Notes under the pieces: generated by a model
Databases searched by the model: none
Told to the model about the DNA's origin: nothing
What the model saw: the letters and a program-made list of their open reading frames with translations, nothing else
NCBI GenBank assembly: GCA_965248135.1
Contig: CBDFIN010000005.1
Location: 1-60,733, forward strand
Length of the DNA stretch: 60,733 nt
Direction of reading: 5' to 3'
Origin: SZUA-100 sp965248135
Lineage (GTDB): Bacteria > Pseudomonadota > Alphaproteobacteria > Rhizobiales > Rhizobiaceae
Position numbers and translations under genes: made by a program
In this document: one piece after another, positions 33,405 to 42,869 of the stretch
Position numbering within the stretch: position 1 is the stretch's first letter
Layout: each line of letters begins with the position of its first letter

Positions 33405-33441
33405 ACCGCGATTTCAGAGTTTTTGGCTCTAAAATCGCGGT
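33405..33441. terminator. Strong intergenic hairpin
   Basis: ACCGCGATTT-c-AGAG pairs with CTCT-a-AAATCGCGGT around a TTTTTGG loop. There is no long T run on either side, so it is a possible terminator or repeat hairpin rather than a classical Rho-independent site. Confidence 0.4.
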
Positions 33442-33654
33442 CTCACACAGCACTATTTTGACCGGTTAATGTCCGGTAAATTTCTCTCCTGGTACGCAAA
33501 ACCTGATCCAGGGAGCCGGTCGGCTTTATTCGCCGTCCGTCTTGCATGTTCTACAGGCTGTTTCCTAACAGTCGGCTAATGAGTGGTTAAGCAAAACATA
33601 ATCAGGGCGGAAAGTTTTGCCAGTTGTCACATTACTTGCAAGCCGACGGAAATA

Positions 33655-34548
33655 TTATGCAGTGTCGGTTGTTTTGCCGCGCATAAATTCGATAATTCCG
33701 GAAAAATCCATGCCGCCATTGCCGGCTGCTGAAAACAGCGAGTAGAGCTGGGCGGCCTCGGCCCCAAGCGGCGTGATGGCGCCGTTGGCCTGGGCGGCTT
33801 CCTGGCTGAGTTTTAAATCTTTCAGCATCATATCGACGGCAAATCCGGGCCTGTAGCCGTTGTTGGCCGGTGAGGTGGGCACAGGCCCCGGCACCGGACA
33901 ATAGGTGTTGACCGACCAGCACTGGCCGGACGAGGTGGAAACAACATCAAACAATGCCTGATGCGACAGGCCGAGTTTTTCCGCCAGCGCAAATGCCTCA
34001 CCCGCGCCGATCATCGAAATGCCCAAAATCATATTGTTGCAGATTTTGGCCGCCTGGCCGGCACCGGCATCGCCGCAATGGATAATGCGACCGGCCATTG
34101 GTTCGAGCACCGATTGGGCTTTTTCAAAAGCCGCCTCGTCTCCGCCCGCCATAAAGGTCAAGGTTCCGGCCGCTGCCCCGCCGACACCGCCGGAGACGGG
34201 CGAATCGACCGACAACATGCCCGCCTCGCCGGCGAGCTGGTGCGCCTTGCGGGCAGATGCGACATCGATGGTCGAACAATCGATAAACAAGGTATCCTTC
34301 ATCGCCTCGTCAAGCACCTCGCCATAGACCGACAACAAATGAGCGCCTGCCGGCAACATGGTGATCACCACGTCCTGGCCGGCGGTGGCTTCGACAACAT
34401 TGGTGACAATTTCCAGACCATTTTCGCGCGCCTGTTCAAGCGCGGCGCTGGAAAGATCAAACCCGCTGACCCGATGACCGGCCTCAACCAGGTTTTTTGC
34501 CATCGGATTGCCCATATTTCCAAGTCCGATAAAGCCGATCGAAGCCAT
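33655..34548 (-). CDS. mmsB: 3-hydroxyisobutyrate dehydrogenase
   Basis: A 297-residue beta-hydroxyacid dehydrogenase that oxidises 3-hydroxyisobutyrate to methylmalonate semialdehyde in valine breakdown. The NAD loop GFIGLGNMG is at residues 5-13, the substrate segment is DSPVSGGVGGAAAGTL, and the catalytic Lys is in GQAAKICNN (near 169). The insert CPVPGPVPTSPANNGYRPGF is typical of MmsB. It lies downstream of an acyl-CoA dehydrogenase that carries out an earlier step of the same pathway, with a palindromic repeat between them. Confidence 0.93.
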   Translation of the reverse strand: MASIGFIGLGNMGNPMAKNLVEAGHRVSGFDLSSAALEQARENGLEIVTNVVEATAGQDVVITMLPAGAHLLSVYGEVLDEAMKDTLFIDCSTIDVASARKAHQLAGEAGMLSVDSPVSGGVGGAAAGTLTFMAGGDEAAFEKAQSVLEPMAGRIIHCGDAGAGQAAKICNNMILGISMIGAGEAFALAEKLGLSHQALFDVVSTSSGQCWSVNTYCPVPGPVPTSPANNGYRPGFAVDMMLKDLKLSQEAAQANGAITPLGAEAAQLYSLFSAAGNGGMDFSGIIEFMRGKTTDTA

Positions 34549-34636
34549 GTTTTCCTCCTGTAATTGTTTTTGTTATTGATAGAGCACGTTTCGCGAAAAC
34601 TGAACCGACGAACGCCCTCTATCTGTTTCTTTTGTC

Positions 34637-34681
34637 GCGTATTCTTATCCGAAAACCGTCACACACTTTTCGGGAATACGC
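34637..34681. repeat. Rhizobial-type palindromic intergenic repeat, copy 2
   Basis: GCGTATTC...GAATACGC with the inner CCGAAAA/TTTTCGG, as at 21520-21563. It ends almost at the stop codon of the acyl-CoA dehydrogenase (TAG at 34683-34685) and lies between two genes of one pathway, where it may affect mRNA stability. Confidence 0.85.
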
Positions 34682-34682
34682 T

Positions 34683-35849
34683 CTACGGCTGGATAATCTT
34701 GCGGGCAATGATCATGCGCATGATTTCATTGGTACCTTCCAGAATCTGGTGCACGCGCAGGTCGCGGACGATTTTTTCAATGCCATATTCTGCCAGATAG
34801 CCGTAGCCACCGTGCAATTGCAGCGCATCATTGGCAATAGCTGATCCAGCGTCGGTGGCAAAGCGTTTCGCCATGGCGCAAAATTTGGTTGCATCGGCGT
34901 CCTTGCGGTCAAGTTTAGCGGCAGCCGTGTAGAGCAAAAGACGTGCCGCCTCCAGTTCCGTCGCCATGTCGGCGAGCTTGAACTGCAGTGCTTGAAACTG
35001 GTCGAGCGGTTTGCCGAATGCCTGGCGCTCGGCCATATAGGCCACCGCCCTGTCAAGCGCCAGCTGGGCACCGCCAAGCGAGCACGCACCGATATTCAGC
35101 CGGCCGCCATCTAGCCCCGCCATGGCGATTTTAAAGCCCGTGCCCTCTTCACCCAATCTGTTGGTCACCGGCACGCGGCAGTCTTCAAAGATCACCTGGG
35201 CGGTGGGCTGCATATTCCAGCCCATCTTCTTTTCCGCCGCGCCAAATGCCAACCCCGGCGTGTCTTTGGCTATAACCAGGGTGGAAATGCCACGCGGGCC
35301 GTCTTCTCCGGTCCGCACCATGACCACATAAATCTCGTTAACCCCGGCGCCGGAAATGAACTGCTTGGCGCCGTTTACTATATAATCGTCGCCATCGCGC
35401 ACGGCCCGGGTTTTCAGCGCCGCCGCGTCCGAACCGGACCCGGGCTCGGTGAGACAATAACTGGCAATCCATTCCATCGAGGCAAGTCTGGGCAGAAATT
35501 CCTCGCGCTGGCGCTGATTGCCGAACTGATCGATCATCCATGCGGCCATATTGTGGATTGATATGAAAGCGGAAAACGCCGGACAACCAGCAGCCAATGC
35601 CTCGAATATAATTGCCGCATCAAGCCGGCTTAGGCCGGAGCCGCCGACATCATCGCGCACATAAATGCCCCCCATGCCGAGTGTGGCAGTCTGGCGAATG
35701 GTATCGACCGGCAAATGGCTGTCGCGGTCCCATTGCAGGGCGTAGGGTTCGATCCGCTCGCGGGCAAAATCGCGTGTCATATCCTGGATGGCACGTTGCT
35801 CACTATTGAGCGAGAACGGAGCCGATTCGGCAGATAAGTGCTGATCCAT
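34683..35849 (-). CDS. Acyl-CoA dehydrogenase, probably isobutyryl-CoA dehydrogenase
   Basis: A 388-residue flavoenzyme. The ATG at 35849 (MDQHLSAESAPF) has AAGGA upstream and gives the normal family length. Signatures are CLTEPGSGSDAAALKTRA, IVNGAKQFISGAG, the LHGGYGYLAEYGIEKIVRD segment and the catalytic-base Glu in ILEGTNEIMRM. Together with mmsB next door, oxidation of isobutyryl-CoA to methacrylyl-CoA is the likely role. Confidence 0.9.
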   Translation of the reverse strand: MDQHLSAESAPFSLNSEQRAIQDMTRDFARERIEPYALQWDRDSHLPVDTIRQTATLGMGGIYVRDDVGGSGLSRLDAAIIFEALAAGCPAFSAFISIHNMAAWMIDQFGNQRQREEFLPRLASMEWIASYCLTEPGSGSDAAALKTRAVRDGDDYIVNGAKQFISGAGVNEIYVVMVRTGEDGPRGISTLVIAKDTPGLAFGAAEKKMGWNMQPTAQVIFEDCRVPVTNRLGEEGTGFKIAMAGLDGGRLNIGACSLGGAQLALDRAVAYMAERQAFGKPLDQFQALQFKLADMATELEAARLLLYTAAAKLDRKDADATKFCAMAKRFATDAGSAIANDALQLHGGYGYLAEYGIEKIVRDLRVHQILEGTNEIMRMIIARKIIQP

Positions 35850-35990
35850 CTTTTTGGTCCTTGCTGACAAGCGGAGATTACACCAAAAGTGTGAGAGAAA
35901 AAACCGCCTACTGGCGCTAATTATTTCCGCCTGCACGGACAGGATTGAAGCCGTCAAACTTCGCCTGGCATTGTGATATGCGCGGCAGTA

Positions 35991-37367
35991 TCATCGCTTC
36001 AAATGGGTCTCAGCCTGATCAAGCGAAACCAAGATGCGGTCAACCGCAAGATCGATAGTCTCACGGGTCCAGATCAGCGGTGGCGACAGGATCATCGCAT
36101 CACCCACCGCGCGCATAATCAAGCCGTTTTGGGTCGAAATTTCCCGTATCGTCAACGCCGCATTGCGCTTTATGTCGAAGCGCTCGTTTGTTTTCTTATC
36201 CCGAACAATCTCAATCGCCGCCAGCAGGCCGAAAGTACGCACCTCACCAACAATCGGGTGGTCGCCAATCCGCCTTTTCAGCATTTTGGCGAAATAGGGA
36301 CCGGTATCATCGCGCACCCGCTCCACCAGCCCTTCCCGCTCGATAATTTCGATGTTTTTCAGCGCCACCGCACAGGCTACCGGGTGGCCCGAATAGGTGT
36401 AGCCATGATAGAATTCACCGCCCTTTTCGACCAGAACCGAAGCAAGCCGGTCACTGGCAACAACCGCTGAAAGCGGCTGATAACCGGAAGTGATCGCCTT
36501 GGCGACAGTCATCGTGTCCGGCCTGATATCCATGCTTTCAGCGGCAAACCACGCGCCGGTGCGGCCGAACCCGGTGATCACCTCGTCCAGCATCAATAAA
36601 ATGTTATATTTTTCGCAGATCCGTTGCACCTCGGCCCAGTAATTGGCGGGCGGGATTTTGACACCCCCTGCCCCTTGTATCGGTTCACCGACAAAAGCAG
36701 CCACCTTGTCGGCCCCAAGACGCACAATCTTTTCCTCGATGGCCCGCGCCGCCCGCAGGCCAAATTCCTCATCGCTCTCGCCAGGATTGGCGTTTTCAAA
36801 CGCATAAGGCGCCATGACATGAGAAAAGCCAGCGAGCAGCGGGCCACCCTGCACCTGCATGGCGCTCATGCCACCCATCGATACGCCGGCAATGGTCGAG
36901 CCGTGATAGGCGTGCTGTCGCGAGATAATGGCGCTCTTTTCGGGCTTTCCTTCAAGCGCCCAATATAGGCGCACCATGCGGATTGCCGTGTCGTTGGCGT
37001 CTGAACCTGATGAGCCGAAAAAAACCTCATTCATATGGGCCGGCGCCAATTCGGCAATTTTGGCCGCCAGCAATACCGGCGTTGGCGCGGTGCATTTGAA
37101 GAACGAATTATAATAGGGCAGCTCCAAAATCTGGTCATAGGCCGCCTTGGCCAGTTCTTCGCGCCCATAGCCGATATTGACACACCAAAGACCGGCCATG
37201 CCGTCGAGGAACTCGTTGTCATCGGAATCGTAGATGAAGGCCCCTTCCGCGCGGGTGATGATACGGGCATTTTCGCTGCGCAGTTCCAGATGGTCGGTAT
37301 CGGGGTGAAGATGGTGGGCGTTATCAAGCGCCTGCAATTGGGCGGTGGAATAGTTTTGCCAGGTCAT
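35991..37367 (-). CDS. Class III aminotransferase, putrescine/omega-amino acid type
   Basis: A 458-residue PLP enzyme. SGSDANDTAIRMVR binds the cofactor phosphate, ISRQHAYHGSTIAGVSMGG follows, the cofactor Asp is in LMLDEVITGFGRTG, and the Schiff-base Lys is in TVAKAITSGYQPLSA (near 291). This pattern is that of the putrescine- or beta-alanine-pyruvate aminotransferases (SpuC group). The cupin and LysE genes upstream on the same strand and the divergent dehydrogenase-GcvT gene suggest use of amines. Exact substrate is not determined. Confidence 0.88.
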   Translation of the reverse strand: MTWQNYSTAQLQALDNAHHLHPDTDHLELRSENARIITRAEGAFIYDSDDNEFLDGMAGLWCVNIGYGREELAKAAYDQILELPYYNSFFKCTAPTPVLLAAKIAELAPAHMNEVFFGSSGSDANDTAIRMVRLYWALEGKPEKSAIISRQHAYHGSTIAGVSMGGMSAMQVQGGPLLAGFSHVMAPYAFENANPGESDEEFGLRAARAIEEKIVRLGADKVAAFVGEPIQGAGGVKIPPANYWAEVQRICEKYNILLMLDEVITGFGRTGAWFAAESMDIRPDTMTVAKAITSGYQPLSAVVASDRLASVLVEKGGEFYHGYTYSGHPVACAVALKNIEIIEREGLVERVRDDTGPYFAKMLKRRIGDHPIVGEVRTFGLLAAIEIVRDKKTNERFDIKRNAALTIREISTQNGLIMRAVGDAMILSPPLIWTRETIDLAVDRILVSLDQAETHLKR

Positions 37368-37564
37368 GAAAAAAATCTCGTTTGATGGTCTGTCGGTCGG
37401 ACGATTTCAACGAGCAATCTGGGGCGAATAACCGATGCGCGCACAAAGCCGCAGTAGCTCAAAATGGCGTGAATTGGACGAAGGAATATGCGCAACCATA
37501 GGGGTCGCGGCTGCGATGAATTTCTTGGCAACAATCATAGTCGCGCAATCCTTCTCATTCGATT

Positions 37565-37846
37565 TCACTTGAATTCCACCTCGACAAATGAAAACTCGAA
37601 ATCATTGGCATTGACAACATTATGGTGAACGCCTTTCTGGCGGAAATAGGAATCACCCGCTTTCAGTTCAGCCCTGGATTTTTCGCCATCAGGCGCGATG
37701 ATCTCCAACCAACCATCCATCGCCGGAACGACGACATAGTCATATTCATGGATATGCTCACCGGTTTCCGCCCTTGGTGAAAACCGCCACCGGGTAACCC
37801 GCGTGCGTTCATTGTCAACTTGCACCGTCGGTACCGCATTTGTCAT
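37565..37846 (-). CDS. Small cupin-domain protein
   Basis: A 93-residue single cupin. The first motif is partly kept (RAETGEHIHEYDYVVVPAMDG with two His) and the second ends in KGVHHNVVN. The start overlaps the stop of the LysE gene, so it is cotranscribed. Such proteins often act as small metal-dependent enzymes or ligand-binding regulators in amine and amino-acid operons; the reaction is not known. Confidence 0.8.
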   Translation of the reverse strand: MTNAVPTVQVDNERTRVTRWRFSPRAETGEHIHEYDYVVVPAMDGWLEIIAPDGEKSRAELKAGDSYFRQKGVHHNVVNANDFEFSFVEVEFK

Positions 37847-38475
37847 GGTTGCAACTCCCTAAACCCACTGATCATCAGTTTTGCACCAAATACTCCAAAT
37901 ATCACCGCAAACATGCTTTCGACTATGCGGGCAAAGCGCTGGTGAGCACGCATTGCCATTCCGGTGGAAAACATCAGCGCGTAGACACCATATATGGTCA
38001 TTGCCGACAATGATACGCACATGCCAATAATGAGAAATTGCCCGTCGGTAAGATTGCCAGAAGAAAGAAACGCGGAAATTGCCACCCACATCAACGCCGC
38101 CTTGGGATTGGTGAGCACTACAAGCAAGCCACCGAAATAGGAGCTGGCCAGTTTGGTCTCAGTGATTTTGTCGGGTTGCAGGTTTGCTTTACTTGTAATT
38201 GCCGAGCGCAAAGCCGTCAGCGTCAAAAACAACAGATAGCTACCGCCCAATATTTTCATATAGACAATGGTCTCGGGAAAGGACTGAAACAGCGCCGCAA
38301 TGCCAAATGTGAAGGCAATTGCCCATATAAACACACCGCTCGCAATGCCGGCGGCTGCGGCCATACCGTGGCGGCGACCACAACCCAGCGAGCGTGTTGC
38401 AACGGCGGCAAGGTTGGGCCCCGGAGACGCCTGGGCCAGAAAAACACCGAAGATTAATGGTAAGATTTCGAACAT
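37843..38475 (-). CDS. LysE/RhtB-family exporter
   Basis: A 210-residue inner-membrane protein with about six helices. The LysE signature is in the N-terminus (AQASPGPNLAAVATRSLGCG), followed by GIASGVFIWA and LTNPKAALMWVAIS. It probably exports an amino acid or amine metabolite. It overlaps the cupin gene by four bases and is divergent from the 38671 gene, with a 195-bp shared upstream region. Confidence 0.9.
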   Translation of the reverse strand: MFEILPLIFGVFLAQASPGPNLAAVATRSLGCGRRHGMAAAAGIASGVFIWAIAFTFGIAALFQSFPETIVYMKILGGSYLLFLTLTALRSAITSKANLQPDKITETKLASSYFGGLLVVLTNPKAALMWVAISAFLSSGNLTDGQFLIIGMCVSLSAMTIYGVYALMFSTGMAMRAHQRFARIVESMFAVIFGVFGAKLMISGFRELQP

Positions 38476-38670
38476 TGCAATATCTCTGCCAGAGGGTTTG
38501 TGGTGACGATTGTCGAATTCTTTATAGCTTCGCCCCGATCGGCGATAAAGATCTTATTTTCTGTCTTGTCCTGTCGTGATTTTGCGTAAATGGTGTCGTC
38601 AAAATGCAAACAATGTCCGGGTTTGCCGGCACACTGTCGAACAGCGATAGTGAGACACAGGGGAGCGGTA

Positions 38671-41112
38671 ATGAAATCGCACGCACAAGTTGTAGTCATT
38701 GGCGGCGGGGTGGTTGGATGTTCGGTGCTTTATCATCTCACCAAGGCCGGCTGGGGGGATGTGGTATTGCTGGAGCGTGACCAGTTGACCTGTGGTTCGA
38801 CCTGGCATGCGGCGGGTGGATTTCACACCCTTAACGGCGACCCGAACGTTGCCAAGTTACAGGCCTATACGGTGCGGCTCTATGATGAACTGGAAAAGAT
38901 TTCCGGCGAGAAATGCGGCCTGCACCTTACCGGTGGCGTGGCGCTGGCCGATACGGCTGAGCGGATCGAATGGCTGAAAATGACCCAAGGCGTTGGTCGG
39001 CTGTTGGGCATCGATACGGAAATGATTTCGCTGAAGGAAGCAAAGGAGATGTTTCCGCTGATGGACGAAAACCGCTTTGTAGGCGCCATGTACGATCCCG
39101 TCGAAGGCCACCTCGACCCCTATGGCACCACCATGGCCTATGCCAAATCAGCCCGTATTCAAGGGGCTGAAATCGAATTGCAGACCAGGGTCGAGGAAAT
39201 CAATCGCAACAACAACGGCACCTGGACCATTGTTAGCGACAAGGGCAATATTGATTGCGAACATGTGGTCAATGCCGGTGGTCTTTGGGCCCGCGAAGTC
39301 GGCCGCATGGTCGGGGTCGAACTGCCGGTGCTGGCGATGGAGCATCATTATCTGTTAACCGAGGACATGCCCGAGGTCGCCGAGTTCAACAAATCCACCG
39401 GCAAGGAACTGGTGGGTGCAATTGATTTCGGTGGTGAAATTTATACCAGACAAGAACGCGGTGGCATGCTTTTGGGCACCTATGAACAGGCCGCTACCCC
39501 CTGGTCGCCAAAGAATACCCCCTGGGATTTCGGCCAGGACCTTTTGGAACCCGATCTTGACCGGATTTCGCCTTCGCTGGAAATTGGCTTTAAACACTTT
39601 CCGGCCTTCCAAAATGCCGGTATCCGCAAGATGATCAATGGCCCCTTCACCTTTGCGCCTGACGGCAATCCGCTGGTTGGGCCGGTCAAGGGTATTCCGG
39701 GCTTCTGGTGTGCCTGCGGCGTGATGGCCGGTTTTTCCCAAGGTGGCGGCGTTGGCCTCACCCTTTCTGAATGGATGGTCAATGGCGATCCGGGCCACGA
39801 TATCTGGGGCATGGATGTTGCTCGCTTTGGCCCTTGGGCAACACGCGATTATACCAACGCCAAGGTGCGGGAGAACTATTCGCGCCGCTTTCGTATCCGC
39901 TTTCCCAACGAGGAACTGCCGGCCGGCCGGCCGCATCAGACCACACCAACCTATGACATGCATCTTAAACTCGGCGCCGTAATGGGCGATTCGTGGGGGC
40001 TTGAAACACCGCTATGGTATGCGCCCAAGGGTGTTCCGGCGGAGGATGTTTTCTCCTTCCACCGCTCCAACGACTTCGAGCATGTGAAGAACGAGGTAAT
40101 CAATTGCCGCACCAAGGTTGGCGTCACCGATATCTCCAATTTTGCCAAATATGAGATCACCGGCCCCGGCGCGGAAAGCTGGCTGGCCAATATCATGACC
40201 AACTTTATTCCCCAGGCAGGTCGGTTGGTGTTGACTTCGATGTTAAACGAGCACGGCAAGATCATCGGCGATTTCACCATCGCACGGGCGGGTGATGAAC
40301 GGTTTATCATGTGGGGCTCTTCCATGGCGCAGATCTATCATATGCGCTGGTTTGAAGCCCATTTGCCGCAAGACGCCAGCGTTGTCATCAATAATATCGA
40401 TCTTGGGATGGTCGGGCTTTCAATCGCCGGGCCGCAATCGAACAAAGTGTTGGCGAAACTGACCGACGAGGACGTTTCCAACGATAATTTCCGCTTTATG
40501 GATTTCCGCCAGTTTCCGGTGGCCACCGTGCCGGCGATGATCAACCGGATTTCCTATTCCGGCGATCTTGGCTACGAGATCTGGGTCAAACCGGAATATC
40601 AGCGCCGGCTGTTCACTGCCATCCTTGAGGCCGGTGAGGAATTTGGCATCAAACCATTTGGCATGCGGGCGCTTTTGGCGATGCGGCTTGAAAAGCATTT
40701 CGGTACCTGGTTTCGCGAATTCCGGCCAATCTATACGCCGTTCGAAGCGGGTCTTGATCGCTTCGTGTCGAAGAAGAAAAACACTTTCATTGGCCGTGAT
40801 GCCGCCTTTGCACATAAGGACAATCCGCCACTGACGCGCATCTGCCTTAATGTCACCGGCGCCACCGATGCCGACTGTCTTGGTGATGAACCGATCTGGA
40901 TGGATGGCAAGGTGGTCGGCTGGACCACATCGGGCGGCTACGGCCACTTTGTCGATCAGTCGCTCGCCACCGGCTATTTGCCGACCGAATTGCTTGCAGA
41001 AGCGCGGGTAAAGGGTGTGGAGATCGAGATTATCGGTGAATTGCGCCGGGCTGAAATTCAGCACGAACCGCCGTTCGATCCACAAGGAGACAGAATGAGG
41101 GGGATTTTTTAA
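38671..41112 (+). CDS. Dimethylglycine/sarcosine dehydrogenase-like flavoenzyme with GcvT domain
   Basis: An 813-residue two-part enzyme. The ATG at 38671 (MKSHAQVVVIGGGVVG) follows GGGAGCGG. The N-terminal DAO domain has the FAD loop GGGVVG (11-16) and the STWHAAGG motif, where His46 is the usual site of covalent FAD. The C-terminal half (from about residue 425) is a GcvT folate-binding aminomethyltransferase, with RISYSGDLGYEIW and MRLEKHFGTW. Such enzymes demethylate dimethylglycine or sarcosine and pass the one-carbon unit to tetrahydrofolate. The exact substrate is not certain. Divergent from the LysE/cupin genes. Confidence 0.9.
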   Translation: MKSHAQVVVIGGGVVGCSVLYHLTKAGWGDVVLLERDQLTCGSTWHAAGGFHTLNGDPNVAKLQAYTVRLYDELEKISGEKCGLHLTGGVALADTAERIEWLKMTQGVGRLLGIDTEMISLKEAKEMFPLMDENRFVGAMYDPVEGHLDPYGTTMAYAKSARIQGAEIELQTRVEEINRNNNGTWTIVSDKGNIDCEHVVNAGGLWAREVGRMVGVELPVLAMEHHYLLTEDMPEVAEFNKSTGKELVGAIDFGGEIYTRQERGGMLLGTYEQAATPWSPKNTPWDFGQDLLEPDLDRISPSLEIGFKHFPAFQNAGIRKMINGPFTFAPDGNPLVGPVKGIPGFWCACGVMAGFSQGGGVGLTLSEWMVNGDPGHDIWGMDVARFGPWATRDYTNAKVRENYSRRFRIRFPNEELPAGRPHQTTPTYDMHLKLGAVMGDSWGLETPLWYAPKGVPAEDVFSFHRSNDFEHVKNEVINCRTKVGVTDISNFAKYEITGPGAESWLANIMTNFIPQAGRLVLTSMLNEHGKIIGDFTIARAGDERFIMWGSSMAQIYHMRWFEAHLPQDASVVINNIDLGMVGLSIAGPQSNKVLAKLTDEDVSNDNFRFMDFRQFPVATVPAMINRISYSGDLGYEIWVKPEYQRRLFTAILEAGEEFGIKPFGMRALLAMRLEKHFGTWFREFRPIYTPFEAGLDRFVSKKKNTFIGRDAAFAHKDNPPLTRICLNVTGATDADCLGDEPIWMDGKVVGWTTSGGYGHFVDQSLATGYLPTELLAEARVKGVEIEIIGELRRAEIQHEPPFDPQGDRMRGIF

Positions 41113-41356
41113 CCCCCTCAACTTGTGCATGCTGTTCGGTCACGCCGATAAACCATATTAATAAACCCTGTGATAAGATAAGCAGCGATTTGGCGCTGGT
41201 TTTGGCGGTGAATTGTTGACTTTTGCGGTTTGATTGCTTATCGCAACGCCACACGTACCGCCAGCGCCTTGCGATCAACTTGCTTTCGCTTTGATTGCCA
41301 AGACGCCGCCCAAAACGGGCATTTATGCGGACCTACTGATAGAGCCTCAATTTTAG

Positions 41357-42793
41357 ATGAAATTTACCGACCTGGGCCTGAGCCCGAAAGTACTGGCCGC
41401 GGTTGAAGCGGCAGGATATCTAGAACCCACCCCGATCCAGGCGCAAGCCATCCCCCACGTACTTGAGCACCGTGATGTTTTGGGCATTGCCCAGACCGGC
41501 ACCGGCAAGACGGCCGGCTTTGTCTTGCCGATGTTGACGCTGACGGAAAAGGGCCGGGCGCGGGCCCGTATGCCGCGCACGCTGATCTTGGAGCCGACGC
41601 GGGAACTGGCCGCCCAGGTGGAGGAAAATTTCAACAAATACGGTATTAATCACAAATTGAATGTGGCGCTTTTGATTGGCGGGGTATCGTTTGACGAGCA
41701 AATGCGCAAACTTGACCGTGGCGCCGATGTGCTGATTGCCACGCCGGGCCGGTTGCTTGATCTGTTTGAACGTGGCCGCATCTTGATGAACGGGGTGGAA
41801 ATCCTGGTTATCGACGAGGCCGACCGGATGCTGGATATGGGTTTCATTCCCGATATCGAACGCATTGCCAGGCTTATTCCGTTCACCCGCCAGACCTTGT
41901 TTTTCTCCGCCACCATGCCGGCGGAGATCCAGAAGCTGGCGGACCAGTTTTTGCAGAACCCGGTCGAGGTTTCGGTCGATGCGGCGGCAATGGCGGCAGA
42001 AACGGTGACCCAGCGGTTGGTCTCTTCACCGAACAAGCCGTTTGAAAAGCGCGCCGTGTTGCGCGGCTTGATCGACAATGCGCCAAAGATGAAGAACGCC
42101 ATTATATTCTGCAATCGCAAGCGCGATGTGGCGACGCTGTTTCGCTCGCTGGAAAAGCACCAATATTCGGCTGGCGCGCTGCATGGTGACATGGACCAGC
42201 GTTCGCGCACCACCATGTTGGGCCGGTTTCGCGATGGCGAGGTTGCCATATTGGTGGCGAGCGACGTGGCAGCGCGGGGGCTTGATATTCCCGATGTCAG
42301 CCATGTGTTTAACTATGATGTGCCGACCCATGCGGAGGATTATATCCACCGTATTGGCCGCACCGGCCGGGCCGGGCGCCAGGGCGACGCCTTGACCATC
42401 GTTACTGCGGCCGAGAAGCGCTATATCCAGGATATCGAAAAGCTGATTGGCAGGGCGATCGAGTGGACCGGCAAGGCGCAATCAAGCGAGGAACAATCGA
42501 GTAAAGAGGCGCCACGCAAGAAAGGGTCGCGCAAGCCGGTTGAAAAAGCAAAAACCGCATCGCCGAAAAAAACCGCCGCCAAAGAGCCCGTTGCAGCAAG
42601 TGAAGAAATCGCCAATAGCGCCATAACGCCGCCGGTCTTTGCCAAGCCCTCTGCATCATCAAAACCCCGCCCGTCCCGCCGCCAAACCAAGACGAGCGCT
42701 ACACCCGAGGGCATGGGCGATCACGTGCCGGCCTTCATGCTGCGCTCAACCAGACCGCAAAAACCCGCCAAAGAGGCCGAAGAAACAGTGTGA
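41357..42793 (+). CDS. rhlE: DEAD-box RNA helicase, RhlE type
   Basis: A 478-residue RNA helicase. Q motif PTPIQAQAIP, Walker A AQTGTGKTAG, PTRELAAQ, VIDEADRMLDMGF, FFSATM and HRIGRTGRAG are all present, so the ATPase core is complete. The Lys/Pro/Ala-rich tail (from about residue 375) is variable and likely binds RNA. RhlE-type helicases help ribosome assembly and mRNA turnover. No operon partner: the next gene is convergent. Confidence 0.93.
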   Translation: MKFTDLGLSPKVLAAVEAAGYLEPTPIQAQAIPHVLEHRDVLGIAQTGTGKTAGFVLPMLTLTEKGRARARMPRTLILEPTRELAAQVEENFNKYGINHKLNVALLIGGVSFDEQMRKLDRGADVLIATPGRLLDLFERGRILMNGVEILVIDEADRMLDMGFIPDIERIARLIPFTRQTLFFSATMPAEIQKLADQFLQNPVEVSVDAAAMAAETVTQRLVSSPNKPFEKRAVLRGLIDNAPKMKNAIIFCNRKRDVATLFRSLEKHQYSAGALHGDMDQRSRTTMLGRFRDGEVAILVASDVAARGLDIPDVSHVFNYDVPTHAEDYIHRIGRTGRAGRQGDALTIVTAAEKRYIQDIEKLIGRAIEWTGKAQSSEEQSSKEAPRKKGSRKPVEKAKTASPKKTAAKEPVAASEEIANSAITPPVFAKPSASSKPRPSRRQTKTSATPEGMGDHVPAFMLRSTRPQKPAKEAEETV

Positions 42794-42869
42794 ATTGGGG
42801 AGTGGCGCGGCAATTTCCTATCCGCCGCCAACACTGATTTTCTCAGTCAAATTCTTCGAGAATCTTAGC

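Larger units (their letters stand above)
32995..33654. other. Gene-free stretch upstream of the unknown operon
   Basis: About 660 bp between the unknown operon and mmsB. It contains an AT-rich dyad (33120-33148) and a strong hairpin (33405-33441). The AT-rich part near 33000-33200 should hold the promoter of the unknown operon. Short open frames here have no coding look. Confidence 0.55.

Noticed and set aside
39355..41130. Long minus-strand open frames opposite the DMGDH-like gene
   Set aside because: They are shadows of a well-supported coding frame with clear FAD and GcvT motifs.
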